From NCBI RefSeq assembly GCF_009733815.1, contig NZ_WNXY01000013.1:105613-169612 (forward strand): a DNA stretch of 64,000 bases, given 5' to 3'. Both the position numbers and the translations under genes were made by a program. Origin of the DNA: Pseudactinotalea suaedae (GTDB taxonomy: Bacteria > Actinomycetota > Actinomycetes > Actinomycetales > Beutenbergiaceae). A model generated the notes under the pieces. That model had not been told where the DNA came from. It did no database searches and saw only the letters and a list, made by a program, of their open reading frames with translations. Below are positions 35,588 to 43,728 of the stretch, one piece after another. The number at the start of each line of letters is the position of its first letter. Positions within the stretch are counted from its first letter, which is position 1.

Positions 35588-36682
35588 ATGAGACGGCTCA
35601 AGCTCGCTGGCCTGGCGCTCGCCACCACCCTCGCGGCGATGGTGGGCGTCACGGTGATGCCGGCCGCCCAGGCCTGCGGTTGCGGCGGCTTCGTGGCCGC
35701 CGACGGCGAGGACGTCGCTGCCAGCGCCGAGTACGCCGTGCTGAGCTGGGACGGCGAGGTCGAGCGCGTGGTGCTGTCGATGGAGGCGCTCACCCAGAGC
35801 ACCGACGCGGCGCTGCTGATCCCGACCCCGTCACCTGCCGAGGCCGCGCTGGCCGAGACCACGGTGTTCGGCGAGCTCGAGGAGGTCATCAAGCCCGAGG
35901 AGGTCGTCACCTACGAGTGGTGGCCCGACCTCGGGTTCGGCTCCGGCGACGGCGCGGGCGGGGCGCCCGAGGGAGCTCCGACGGGCGCCGTCTCGGTTCT
36001 GGACACCCAGCAGCTCGGTGACCTCGAGGTCACCGTCCTGGCCGCGAACGATGCCGACCAGCTCGCGGACTGGCTCGACTCCCACAACTACGTGATGCGC
36101 GACGGTCTCGCCGACGCCTTGATGCCCTACGTCTCCGAGGGCTGGTACTACATCGCGATCCGGCTGACCACCGACGCCGATAGCCTCAGCGGCGCGCTGC
36201 AGCCGCTCGACCTGACCTTCGCCTCCCAGCAGCTGATCTACCCGATGCGGTTGTCAGCGGCGGCGACGTCCTCGCAGTTCGTGCGCACCTACGTCTTCTC
36301 CGACCACCGGATGCAGCGCACGGACGAGACCGCGGACGCCGGTGTGCTCGACGTGCGGTTCGCGGGTGAGGTGCCGGCGACGGCGATGACCTCGGACGCG
36401 CTCGTCTCGATCGCCGCGGAGCGCTCCTACCTGACCGTGCTGGACCAGTACTTCCAGGAACCGAGCGCGGAGATCGTCTCCGACTTCACCTTCGGGCAGG
36501 CGCCGAACGACGAGGCCTATCGCGAGCGTGTCTACGAGACCCGGATGCGGGAGATCGCCGGCATCCCCGCGGGACCGGCGCTGACGTTCATCGCGATGGT
36601 GGTGGTCCTGACCGGCGTGCTCGTGGCCTCCGGGCTGCGCCGCCGCTCGCGCCGGATCCGCCGAGAGGCCGCCCACGCCTGA
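35588..36682 (+). CDS. DUF2330 domain surface-anchored protein
   Basis: A 364-residue protein with a signal peptide (cleavage around AQA-C), the opening ACGCGGFVA typical of DUF2330 proteins, a large extracytoplasmic domain and one C-terminal helix (IAMVVVLTGVLVASGL) followed by a basic tail. It is therefore a membrane-anchored exported protein. The function of DUF2330 is not known. It is divergent from csoR but has no obvious metal motif beyond the N-terminal Cys-Gly-Cys. Confidence 0.85.
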   Translation: MRRLKLAGLALATTLAAMVGVTVMPAAQACGCGGFVAADGEDVAASAEYAVLSWDGEVERVVLSMEALTQSTDAALLIPTPSPAEAALAETTVFGELEEVIKPEEVVTYEWWPDLGFGSGDGAGGAPEGAPTGAVSVLDTQQLGDLEVTVLAANDADQLADWLDSHNYVMRDGLADALMPYVSEGWYYIAIRLTTDADSLSGALQPLDLTFASQQLIYPMRLSAAATSSQFVRTYVFSDHRMQRTDETADAGVLDVRFAGEVPATAMTSDALVSIAAERSYLTVLDQYFQEPSAEIVSDFTFGQAPNDEAYRERVYETRMREIAGIPAGPALTFIAMVVVLTGVLVASGLRRRSRRIRREAAHA

Positions 36683-36707
36683 GGCGGCACCGGCGCACCG
36701 CTAGCCT

Positions 36708-37646
36708 GTGCCGGTGACGAACGGTCGGCTCGGCGTGCTCGACATCGGCTCCAACACCGTTCACCTGCTCGTCTTCGACACCACGCGAGGGCGCATGCCC
36801 GTGCCCTCGGTCTCGGACCGCAGCGTGGTGCGGCTGATGCGGTACGTCGACGACGGGGGCGCGATCACCGAGGCGGGGATCGGCGCCCTGAGCACCGCCG
36901 TCTCGGCAGCGATGGCACGGGCGCGCAAGGCCAAGGTCGACGAGCTGCTCGTGATGGTGACCTCGGCGATCCGCGACGCGGCGAACGGCGAGGCGGTGCT
37001 CGCGCGGCTGCGGGAGCAGATCGGTCTGGACGTGCAGGTGCTGTCCGGGCCCGACGAGGCACGCCTGACGTTCTTGGCGGTGCGGCGCTGGTACGGCTGG
37101 GCGGCCGGGCGGCTGCTCGTGCTCGACATCGGCGGCGGGTCGTTGGAGATCGCGACCGGCGTCGACGAGGAGCCCGAGCTGGCGGTCTCGCTGCCGCTGG
37201 GCGCCGGCCGGCTCACCCACGACCTGCTGCCGGACGACCCGCCGACACCGGGTCAGCTCGCCCGGCTGGTCGAGGTGGTCGACGAGCAGCTGCACCCGCT
37301 GGTCGGCCGGATGGCACAGCTGCCGGCTCCCGACCACGTGGTCGCGAGCTCGAAGACGTTCCGCTCGCTGGCCCGGCTCGCGGGGATGCGGACGCCGGGC
37401 GTCGGCCCCGAGCCCCGCTGGCGGATGAGCGCCGAGCAGCTCGCCGACTGGGTGCCGCGGCTCGCGCGCATCCCGGCCGAGCAGCGTGTCGAGCTGCCCG
37501 GGATCACGCCCGAGCGGACCTATCAGATCGTGGCCGGCGCGGTCGTCGCCGAGCGAGTGCTCGCGCGGCTGGGTGTCGAGACGGTCGAGATCAGTCCGTG
37601 GGCGCTGCGCGAGGGCGCGCTGCTGCGGCACCTCGACCGCTCGTAG
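36708..37646 (+). CDS. Ppx/GppA family phosphatase
   Basis: A 312-residue ASKHA-fold phosphatase. The phosphate loops are DIGSNTVHLLVFD (near residue 11) and DIGGGSLEIATG (near residue 140), with catalytic Glu in the VLSGPDEARL segment. It has the short form (no C-terminal HD-like domain) seen in Actinobacteria, where one paralogue is an exopolyphosphatase and another hydrolyses (p)ppGpp poorly or not at all. Start GTG 36708 or GTG 36714. Confidence 0.9.
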   Translation: MPVTNGRLGVLDIGSNTVHLLVFDTTRGRMPVPSVSDRSVVRLMRYVDDGGAITEAGIGALSTAVSAAMARARKAKVDELLVMVTSAIRDAANGEAVLARLREQIGLDVQVLSGPDEARLTFLAVRRWYGWAAGRLLVLDIGGGSLEIATGVDEEPELAVSLPLGAGRLTHDLLPDDPPTPGQLARLVEVVDEQLHPLVGRMAQLPAPDHVVASSKTFRSLARLAGMRTPGVGPEPRWRMSAEQLADWVPRLARIPAEQRVELPGITPERTYQIVAGAVVAERVLARLGVETVEISPWALREGALLRHLDRS

Positions 37647-37667
37647 CGCGCCCGTCCCAGCGGCAGA

Positions 37668-38528
37668 ATGATGGCCATGGCCGAGCCCAACGAGGAGATG
37701 CGCCGCGGCTGGGCCGAGAGCGCGAGCGGCTGGGTCGCGAACGAGCGGATCGTCGACCACGCGTTCGTCCCGGTGACCGGGGCGGTGCTGGAGGCGGCTC
37801 AGCTGGGGCCGACGCTGCGTGTCCTCGACGTGGGTTGCGGCTCCGGCACGCTGCTGGCGGCCGCGGTGGAGCGCGGGGCGGACGCCGTGGGGGTCGACAT
37901 CGCGCCCGGCATGGCCGAGGCCGCACAGGCCCGGGTCCCCGGGGCGCTCGTCGCGGTGGGTGACGCGCAGACGGATGACCTCCTCGCGCTCGCAGGCGGC
38001 GGTCCCGCCTTCGACCGGGTGGTCTCCCGGTTCGGCGTCATGTTCTTCTCGGACCCGACGGCGGCGTTCGGCAACATCCGTGCCGCCACCTCGCCCGGTG
38101 GGCGCCTCGCGGCGGCGGTGTGGCGCTCGGCCGAGGAGAACCCGGTCTTCACCCTGGGCAGCGGGCCGCTGCTCGAGCGCATCGAGGTGCCCTCGCCCGC
38201 ACCCGGTGCACCCGGCCCGACCGCCCTCGCCGACCCGACCCGCACCCGAGGGGTGCTCGAGGGAGCCGGGTGGACCGCCGTCGAGATCTCGCCCCTGGAC
38301 GTGACGCTCGACTACGGGCTCGACGGCAGCGACGGCGTCGAGGAACGGTTGGCGGTCACGCTCGCCAGCGGCACGGGGCGCATCGCGACCGCGCAGCTGC
38401 GTCCGAGGATGCCGGACGCCGAGTGGGCCGCGCTCCTCGAGGCGGCCCGTGAGGAGATCCGGGCGGCGAGGGTCGACGGCGTCGTACGGATTCCCGGCGC
38501 CGTGTGGGTGGTCACCGCGACCGCCTGA
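37668..38528 (+). CDS. Class I SAM-dependent methyltransferase
   Basis: A 286-residue methyltransferase of the UbiE/Methyltransf_11 type. SAM-binding motif I is LDVGCGSGTLL, the acidic residue of motif II is in VGVDIAPGM, and motif III is in GDAQTDDLL. The SRFGVMFFSDP segment is characteristic of a subgroup seen in many actinobacterial proteins. Substrate unknown. Three ATGs (37668, 37671, 37677) are possible starts. It is convergent with purB, 2 bp apart. Confidence 0.88.
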   Translation: MMAMAEPNEEMRRGWAESASGWVANERIVDHAFVPVTGAVLEAAQLGPTLRVLDVGCGSGTLLAAAVERGADAVGVDIAPGMAEAAQARVPGALVAVGDAQTDDLLALAGGGPAFDRVVSRFGVMFFSDPTAAFGNIRAATSPGGRLAAAVWRSAEENPVFTLGSGPLLERIEVPSPAPGAPGPTALADPTRTRGVLEGAGWTAVEISPLDVTLDYGLDGSDGVEERLAVTLASGTGRIATAQLRPRMPDAEWAALLEAAREEIRAARVDGVVRIPGAVWVVTATA

Positions 38529-38530
38529 GG

Positions 38531-39964
38531 TCAGCCGAGGTGGCGGACCAGGCGCGCCGCGATACCCGTGTACCCGGCGGGTGAGAGGGCCAGGAGGCGC
38601 TCCCGGACGCCGTCGGGAAGTCCGAGACCGGTGATGAACGCACGCATGCCCTCGGCGTCGACGCGACGGCCGCGGGTGAGCTCCTTGAGCCGCTCGTACG
38701 GGTCCGCCATGCCCTGGACGCCCGCGACCTGCAGCGCGCGCATCGCGGACTGCACCGCCTCGCCGAGGACCTCCCAGTTGGCGTCGAGGTCACGCTCCAT
38801 CGCGGCGGCGTCGACGTCCAGACCCGCCAGCCCGCGGCGGACGTTGTCGATCGCGAGCAGCGAGTGGCCGAACGCGACACCGATGTTGCGCTGCGTCGTG
38901 GAGTCGGTGAGGTCGCGCTGCAGCCGCGAGGTGACCAGCGTCGAGGACAGCGTGTCCAGCAGCGCGCACGAGATCTCGAGGTTCGCCTCGGCGTTCTCGA
39001 ACCGGATCGGGTTGACCTTGTGCGGCATCGTCGAGGAACCGGTGGAGCCCTGCGCGCTCAGCCGCTGCGCGAAGTAGCCGAGCGAGATGTAGGTCCAGAC
39101 GTCGGTGGCGAGGTTGTGCAGCACGCGGTTGAAGCGCGCGACGTCGGCGTACAGCTCGGCCTGCCAGTCGTGGCTCTCGATCTGGGTGGTCAGCGGGTTC
39201 CAGGTCAGACCCAGCCCCTCGACGAACGCCTGCGCCTCGGCCTCCCAGTCCACCTCCGGGATGGAGATCGCGTGGGCGCCGTAGGTTCCGGTCGCACCGT
39301 TGATCTTGCCGAGGAACTCGGCCTTCGTGATGCGCCCGATCTGACGGTCGAGCCGGTGCGCGAGCACCGCGAGCTCCTTGCCGAGGGTGGTCGGCGTGGC
39401 CGCCTGGCCGTGCGTGCGGGAGAGCATCGGCACGTCGGCATTGGCGCGCGCCATGGCCGCGATGTCCTCGACCAGCCCGGTCGCCGCCGGCAGCCACACC
39501 TGCCCGACGGCGTCCCTCACCGTGAGCGCGTAGCTGAGGTTGTTGATGTCCTCGCTCGTGCAGAAGATGTGGACGATCTCGCCGACCCCGGTCAGCGCGG
39601 TGTCGGGACCGACGGTCTCGGCCGCGGCGGCGAGGCGACGCTTGAGGAAGTACTCGATCGCCTTGACGTCGTGGCGGGTCTCCGCCTCGATCTCCGCCAG
39701 CTCAGCGATCTCCGCCGCGCCGAACGTGGTGACGACCTCACGCAGGTAGGCGATCTCGGCCTCGGAGAGCGTGGGGGCGCCCGGGAGCACGCCGCGGGAG
39801 GTGAGGTGGATCAGCCACTCGACCTCGACCTGCAGGCGGGCGCGGTTGAGCGCGGCCTCGCTCAGGTGGTCCACCAGCGGTGCCACCGCGGCGCGGTAGC
39901 GACCGTCGAGAGGCCCGAGAGCGATCGGCGGTTCGAGGGCGGCGAACGAGATGCGCGATGTCAC
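38531..39964 (-). CDS. purB: Adenylosuccinate lyase
   Basis: A 477-residue lyase of the fumarase/aspartase superfamily, acting twice in purine synthesis (SAICAR and adenylosuccinate cleavage). The superfamily signature SSTMPHKVNPIRFENAEAN and the catalytic-His region RTHGQAATPTTLG are present. It is of the E. coli PurB type (ALGPLDGRYR start). I place the start at the GTG at 39964 because GGGAGG is 9 bp upstream; an ATG three codons earlier sits directly on that site. A longer reading crosses a repeat array. Confidence 0.93.
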   Translation of the reverse strand: MTSRISFAALEPPIALGPLDGRYRAAVAPLVDHLSEAALNRARLQVEVEWLIHLTSRGVLPGAPTLSEAEIAYLREVVTTFGAAEIAELAEIEAETRHDVKAIEYFLKRRLAAAAETVGPDTALTGVGEIVHIFCTSEDINNLSYALTVRDAVGQVWLPAATGLVEDIAAMARANADVPMLSRTHGQAATPTTLGKELAVLAHRLDRQIGRITKAEFLGKINGATGTYGAHAISIPEVDWEAEAQAFVEGLGLTWNPLTTQIESHDWQAELYADVARFNRVLHNLATDVWTYISLGYFAQRLSAQGSTGSSTMPHKVNPIRFENAEANLEISCALLDTLSSTLVTSRLQRDLTDSTTQRNIGVAFGHSLLAIDNVRRGLAGLDVDAAAMERDLDANWEVLGEAVQSAMRALQVAGVQGMADPYERLKELTRGRRVDAEGMRAFITGLGLPDGVRERLLALSPAGYTGIAARLVRHLG

Positions 39965-40051
39965 GTGCCTCATCCTCCCAGGTCGCCCGGACCTTCGGGG
40001 ACCTGCTGACTGCGGTGCGCACCACCGGCGGGTGGCCGGGTCGCGGGGGCG

Positions 40052-40130
40052 GGTGAGCTTGCGCCCACCTCCCGTGGGGAGCGGTGAGTTTGCGCCCACC
40101 TCCCGCAGGGGGCGGTGGGTTAGCGCCCAC
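40052..40130. repeat. 31-bp-period repeat array, left side (three copies)
   Basis: The core GGTGAGNTNGCGCCCAC recurs at 40052, 40083 and 40114, exactly 31 bp apart. The third core has GGTGGGTTAGCGCCCAC. Between cores the 14-bp spacers vary (CTCCC.. then GTGCGG..). The array ends 14 bp before the IS30 left end and starts 88 bp upstream of the purB start. Its orientation is opposite to the copies on the other side of the IS element. Confidence 0.85.
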
Positions 40131-40144
40131 GTGCGGTCGGCGGA

Positions 40145-41397
40145 TTCAACCGGTCGATGCAACAGATGGATCGGACGGTTCGGAGAGTAGTTGGTCGAGG
40201 GCTTCGGCGGGGGTGCGCCAGGCGAGGCGTTTCCGGGGGCGGCGGTTGAGCTTGGTGGCGACGTGGTCGAGGTAGTCGGGGGCGAAGATGGACAAGTCGG
40301 CGCTCTTGGGGAAGTACTGGCGCAGGAGCCCGTTGGTGTTCTCGTTGCTGCCGCGTTGCCAGGGTGAGTGGGGGTCGCAGAAGTAGATGTCCAGGTCGGT
40401 CGCTGCCGCGATCTGGACGTGGTTGGCCATCTCGATGCCCTGGTCCCAGGTCAGCGTGCGCCGCAGCGTGGCCGGCAGCTGGGCCATCGCCGCCACCATG
40501 GCCTGCTGGATCGCGTCAGCGCCGTGGTCATCGGGCAGGTGTAGCAGCATCACGAATCCGGTGGCCCGTTCGACCAGGGTCCCGATCGCGGTCTTGTTCT
40601 CCTGCCCGGTGATCAGGTCCCCTTCCCAGTGCCCCGGCACCGCGCGGTCTTCGACCTCGGGAGGCCGTTCGCTGATGTTGACCATGCCCACGATGCGCCG
40701 ATCCCGCTGCCGCACGGCCCGACGGGTCTTGCGCAGCGCCCGCCCGGTCCGCAGACGTTTATGCAGATCACGGGCCAGGCCACCGCGGCCCTGGACATAC
40801 AGGGCCTGATAGATCGCCTCGTGACTGATCCGCATCGAATCATCGTGGGGATAGTCGACCTTGAGCCGGGCGCTGATCTGCTCAGGGCTGTGCTCCTGCT
40901 CCAACTGCTCCTGCACCACCCTCTGTAACCGGTTGTCCGAGGCTAGCTTCGTCGGCAGGCGACCGGCCCGGCGGGCCTTCCACTGCGAACGCTTGTGCGC
41001 TGAGGAGGCCCGATAGCAGGGCCGATGCCCATCGGTGGGCCGGGTCGAGTTCGCCGCGATCTCCCGCCCGATCGTGGACCGGTGACAGCCGACCTGACGG
41101 GCAATCTGCGCTGGATGAACGCCTTGAGCCAGCAGGATCGCGAGCTCTTCCCGCTGCTCGAAACTCAACCGCGGACGCCGTCTACCTGGCTCCACTACCG
41201 GTGGCATCACACCGCCAGCCTTCCGGTACCACTCCTTAGCGGTCTGATGCGACACGCCCACCGCCGCTGCCGCCTCCCGCGGCCAGGCCCCTGCACGAAT
41301 CTGCTCCCAGAACCGGCGACGAAGCGCCACCGAATGAGGACGACCAGTCGGCATCACAACACCCCTCAACACTCAGGTGTTGCATCGAACCCTTGAA
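40145..41397 (-). mobile_element. IS30-family insertion sequence, apparently complete
   Basis: A 1253-bp element. Imperfect terminal inverted repeats are TTCAACCGGTCGATGCAACA at 40145-40164 and, on the other strand, TTCAAGGGTTCGATGCAACA at 41378-41397 (17 of 20 identical). It carries one transposase gene whose stop codon lies in the left inverted repeat. No clear target-site duplication is visible at the junctions. The element sits between two repeat arrays of opposite orientation. Confidence 0.9.
40146..41354 (-). CDS. IS30 family transposase
   Basis: A 402-residue IS30 transposase. The N-terminal helix-turn-helix (ILLAQGVHPAQIARQVGCHR) and a DDE integrase core follow: first Asp in GHWEGDLITG, second Asp in LTWDQGIEM, Glu in RGSNENTNGLLRQYFPK. 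All are intact, so the enzyme may be active. The ATG at 41354 is preceded by GAGGGG; a GTG at 41372 is possible. The stop lies inside the terminal repeat, usual for compact IS elements. Confidence 0.92.
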   Translation of the reverse strand: MPTGRPHSVALRRRFWEQIRAGAWPREAAAAVGVSHQTAKEWYRKAGGVMPPVVEPGRRRPRLSFEQREELAILLAQGVHPAQIARQVGCHRSTIGREIAANSTRPTDGHRPCYRASSAHKRSQWKARRAGRLPTKLASDNRLQRVVQEQLEQEHSPEQISARLKVDYPHDDSMRISHEAIYQALYVQGRGGLARDLHKRLRTGRALRKTRRAVRQRDRRIVGMVNISERPPEVEDRAVPGHWEGDLITGQENKTAIGTLVERATGFVMLLHLPDDHGADAIQQAMVAAMAQLPATLRRTLTWDQGIEMANHVQIAAATDLDIYFCDPHSPWQRGSNENTNGLLRQYFPKSADLSIFAPDYLDHVATKLNRRPRKRLAWRTPAEALDQLLSEPSDPSVASTG

Positions 41398-41411
41398 CCC
41401 AGTGTCGTCGC

Positions 41412-41530
41412 GTGGGCGCTATCTCACCGCCGCTGCGGTCGCGTGGGCGTTAACTCACCGCCGCTGCGGTCGGGTGGGCGCTATCTCACCGCCGCTGCGG
41501 CCGGGTGGGCGCTATCTCACCGCCACAGCC
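41412..41530. repeat. 31-bp-period repeat array, right side (four copies)
   Basis: Four copies of GTGGGCGCTATCTCACC (second copy GTGGGCGTTAACTCACC) start at 41412, 41443, 41474 and 41505, again exactly 31 bp apart. The 14-bp intervals are nearly constant (GCCGCTGCGGTCG-type). Read on the other strand they match the left array's core, so the two arrays face each other. The array ends about 36 bp before the VOC-protein stop codon. Confidence 0.88.
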
Positions 41531-41565
41531 GGGAGAGCGAACCCCCGGAACAGCCCACGCCGCCG

Positions 41566-41967
41566 CTACGAGTCCACGACGAGCTCGACCTCGAAGCCCT
41601 CGGCGTTCTCGAGATACAGCGCCGTGTGGTCGGGGCCGCCGGCGTGCGGGTACTTGTCCGTGAACAGCTCCGACCAGCCGTGCGCGGGCGCGGCGGCGCG
41701 CAAGGCGTCCAGGCCGGCGCGGTCGCCCGTGCGCAGGGCGAGGTGGTTCAGCCCGGGCGCCAACCGGTCGTGCCGGTCCCCGATCACCGCGGCCGACGCC
41801 TCCAGCACCACGTACACACCGCTCGCGTGCCGCCAGATCCGGCCGTTCGGCCAGCCCTCGACCAGCTCGCGCTCCCACCCGAGCGAGTCCAGCAACCAGT
41901 GCCAGCCGGGCTCGGCAGTGGCGAGGTCGTGGGTCCACAGCTCGATGTGGTGCACCGGGTTGGCCAT
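41566..41967 (-). CDS. VOC family protein (glyoxalase/bleomycin-resistance fold)
   Basis: A 133-residue vicinal-oxygen-chelate protein. The first strand has HHIELWTHDL with a potential metal His, the third module has LNHLALRT, and the end has HTALYLENAEGFEVELVV, the usual two beta-alpha-beta-beta-beta units. The substrate is not predictable. It starts 54 bp from the end of the kinase gene upstream and probably belongs to its transcription unit. Confidence 0.88.
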   Translation of the reverse strand: MANPVHHIELWTHDLATAEPGWHWLLDSLGWERELVEGWPNGRIWRHASGVYVVLEASAAVIGDRHDRLAPGLNHLALRTGDRAGLDALRAAAPAHGWSELFTDKYPHAGGPDHTALYLENAEGFEVELVVDS

Positions 41968-42021
41968 GGCGGCTCCTGCTGGTGATCACGGACCTCGCGC
42001 ACGCGACGAGAACGCACGGGT

Positions 42022-42789
42022 TCAGGCGTAGGGGGCGGCAGCCGCGATGGCCGCCGCGGCGTAGCTGCCGCCGAACAGCACGGTGTGGACCAGCAGCGGG
42101 TTGAGCTGGTGCAGGTCGACCCGGTCGCGCCAGCCGTCGGCGAGCGGTGAGGTTGCGTCGTACCCGGCGATGGTCTCCACCAGGTGCGGAGCACCGAAGA
42201 GCGCCAGCATGGCGAGGTCGGTCTCGGCGTGGCCGCCGTGAGCGGTGGGGTCGATCAGCACCGCGTCGCCGCCGGCCGGCCACAGCACGTTCCCGTTCCA
42301 CAGGTCGCCGTGCAGTCGGGCCGCACCGTCGCCCACGAGCGCGGGCTGCGGGTGGTCGAGGTCGCCGTCGAGCAGCCTCGCCACCAGGATCGTGCGTTGG
42401 CCGCTGCCGCCGATCCGTCCCTGCTCGACGGCGCGACGCAGGTAGGGCAGCACCCGTTCGGTGCCGTAGAACTCACCCCAGCTCGTCGGCGCCGGGTCCG
42501 GTGCCGCCAGCGCGAGGCGACCCATGAAGAGCGGGGTGTCACCCGGGACGAACCCGTAGCCGGGCGCGCCCGCCGCGTGCGTGCGTGCCAACGCCTCCCC
42601 GAACCCGCGAACGGCCGCCGGTTCGGCACCGACCTCCTCGATCAGCTCCAGCTCGAGCAGACCGGGCTGAGCCGAGACGACCTGCGCGACCCGAGCTCCG
42701 CCGTCGACCTCGCCGAGCCAGGCGAGCCCGGCGGCCTCGAAGAGGGCGGCGTCAGGAGTGGGGAAGTGTGTCTTCCGGAAGACCGTCAC
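42022..42789 (-). CDS. Fructosamine kinase family protein
   Basis: A 255-residue small-molecule kinase of the fructosamine-kinase/aminoglycoside-phosphotransferase superfamily. The catalytic segment is LHGDLWNGNVLW and the metal-binding Asp is in VLIDPTAHGGHAETDLAM. Homologues phosphorylate ketosamine adducts on proteins, causing deglycation. I choose the GTG at 42789 (MTVFRKTHF) because the longer frame is read-through of the upstream phosphatase gene. It is in the same direction as the phosphatase, 26 bp away. Confidence 0.87.
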   Translation of the reverse strand: MTVFRKTHFPTPDAALFEAAGLAWLGEVDGGARVAQVVSAQPGLLELELIEEVGAEPAAVRGFGEALARTHAAGAPGYGFVPGDTPLFMGRLALAAPDPAPTSWGEFYGTERVLPYLRRAVEQGRIGGSGQRTILVARLLDGDLDHPQPALVGDGAARLHGDLWNGNVLWPAGGDAVLIDPTAHGGHAETDLAMLALFGAPHLVETIAGYDATSPLADGWRDRVDLHQLNPLLVHTVLFGGSYAAAAIAAAAPYA

Positions 42790-42814
42790 GCCGCCCCACG
42801 CTAGCTCGCCGGTC

Positions 42815-43332
42815 TCAGGTGCGGACGCTGCGCCGGAGCTGGTGCTCGACGTGCTCGACGATCCCCGCGGCCGCCGCGACCAGCTGGTGATAGGCGATCT
42901 CGAAGTCGCGCTTGTCGCCGTAGTACGGGTCGGCGACCTCCAGGTCGCCATCGGCGACCGACTCCGGGTCGAACGAGCGGATCAGTCGGATCTTGTCGCG
43001 AGCGGCGTCGTCGGGCGCGAGGTCGCGCAGGGAGCGCAGGTGACCGGAGTCGAGCGCGAGGACGAGGTCCACACGCGCGAAGTGGTCGGGCGCGAACACG
43101 CCCGCCTTGTGCTCCGCGAGGTCGAGCCCGTGGCTGGCGCGACGGCGCAGGCGCGGTGGTCCGCGCCTTCACCCACGTGCCAGCTTCCGGTCCCCGCAGA
43201 GCACACCGACACCCGCTCCTCGAGCCCGGCACGGGCGAGCGCGTCCGTCAGGACGGCCGCGCCCAGAGGGGAGCGACAGATGTTTCCGCTGCACACGACA
43301 CAGATCGAGTAGTCCTCGGCCATGCCAGCCAT
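42815..43332 (-). pseudogene. Low-molecular-weight protein tyrosine phosphatase, frameshifted
   Basis: The N-terminal part (from ATG at 43332 or 43323) has the catalytic loop VVCSGNICRSPLG and continues through SAGTGSWHVGEGADHRA. The rest of the family sequence (HGLDLAEHKAGVFAPDHFA, LALDSGHLRSLRDL and the DPYYG general-acid loop) is in a different frame. The switch is near 43135-43143, and one missing base would restore a single ~170-residue protein. It is either a real inactivation or a sequencing indel. Neighbours are intact. Confidence 0.85.
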
Positions 43333-43473
43333 TGTCACACCGTTGCCGGGCGTCGGCTGTCCACAGGGGCGGGCTGATGTCCCCCTGTCCACAGCACCCC
43401 TCGGGGAGCGGGCGGCCGGCGCCTCGCGGCACCTAGCGTCCTGAACCGGACAGAGCGACGAAGGAGGGGTGGC

Positions 43474-43728
43474 ATGGGGCATGCGGCGGTGGTGTCGGTG
43501 GTGGCGGGGCAGGTCGAGGAGGTGTCGGCAGCGCTCCGTGGAGCGGTGCCCGAGCACTGGACCGGGCGGGCAGCGCATCGGTACCAGCAGAGCGCGACGA
43601 ACCTGGCCGCCGGGCTGGGGATGTACGGGGAGCGGATCCGCGGGGTGGCGCGGCTCGTGCACCGGCACGAGCAGGAGGCGGCGGCGGTCAGGGCTGCGCT
43701 CGCGGGCGGTGGGATGGCGGCCGTATGA
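43474..43728 (+). CDS. WXG100-like small protein
   Basis: An 84-residue all-helical protein with a WTG turn (EHWTGRAAHRYQ, residues 28-39) between two helices, the hallmark of WXG100/Esx-type proteins. A strong site (GAAGGAGG) precedes the ATG. The next gene starts within its stop (ATGA). Such pairs are often substrates or partners of type VII secretion, although no secretion genes are present here. Confidence 0.8.
   Translation: MGHAAVVSVVAGQVEEVSAALRGAVPEHWTGRAAHRYQQSATNLAAGLGMYGERIRGVARLVHRHEQEAAAVRAALAGGGMAAV

Noticed and set aside
39965..40162. N-terminal extension of PurB through the repeat array
   Set aside because: The extra residues come from the repeats and IS end, are low in complexity and lack a ribosome-binding site. 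The GTG at 39964 has a clear GGGAGG site.
40052..41530. Periodic repeats as a CRISPR array
   Set aside because: The spacers between cores are nearly identical or only 14 bp long, and no cas genes are near, so this is not CRISPR.
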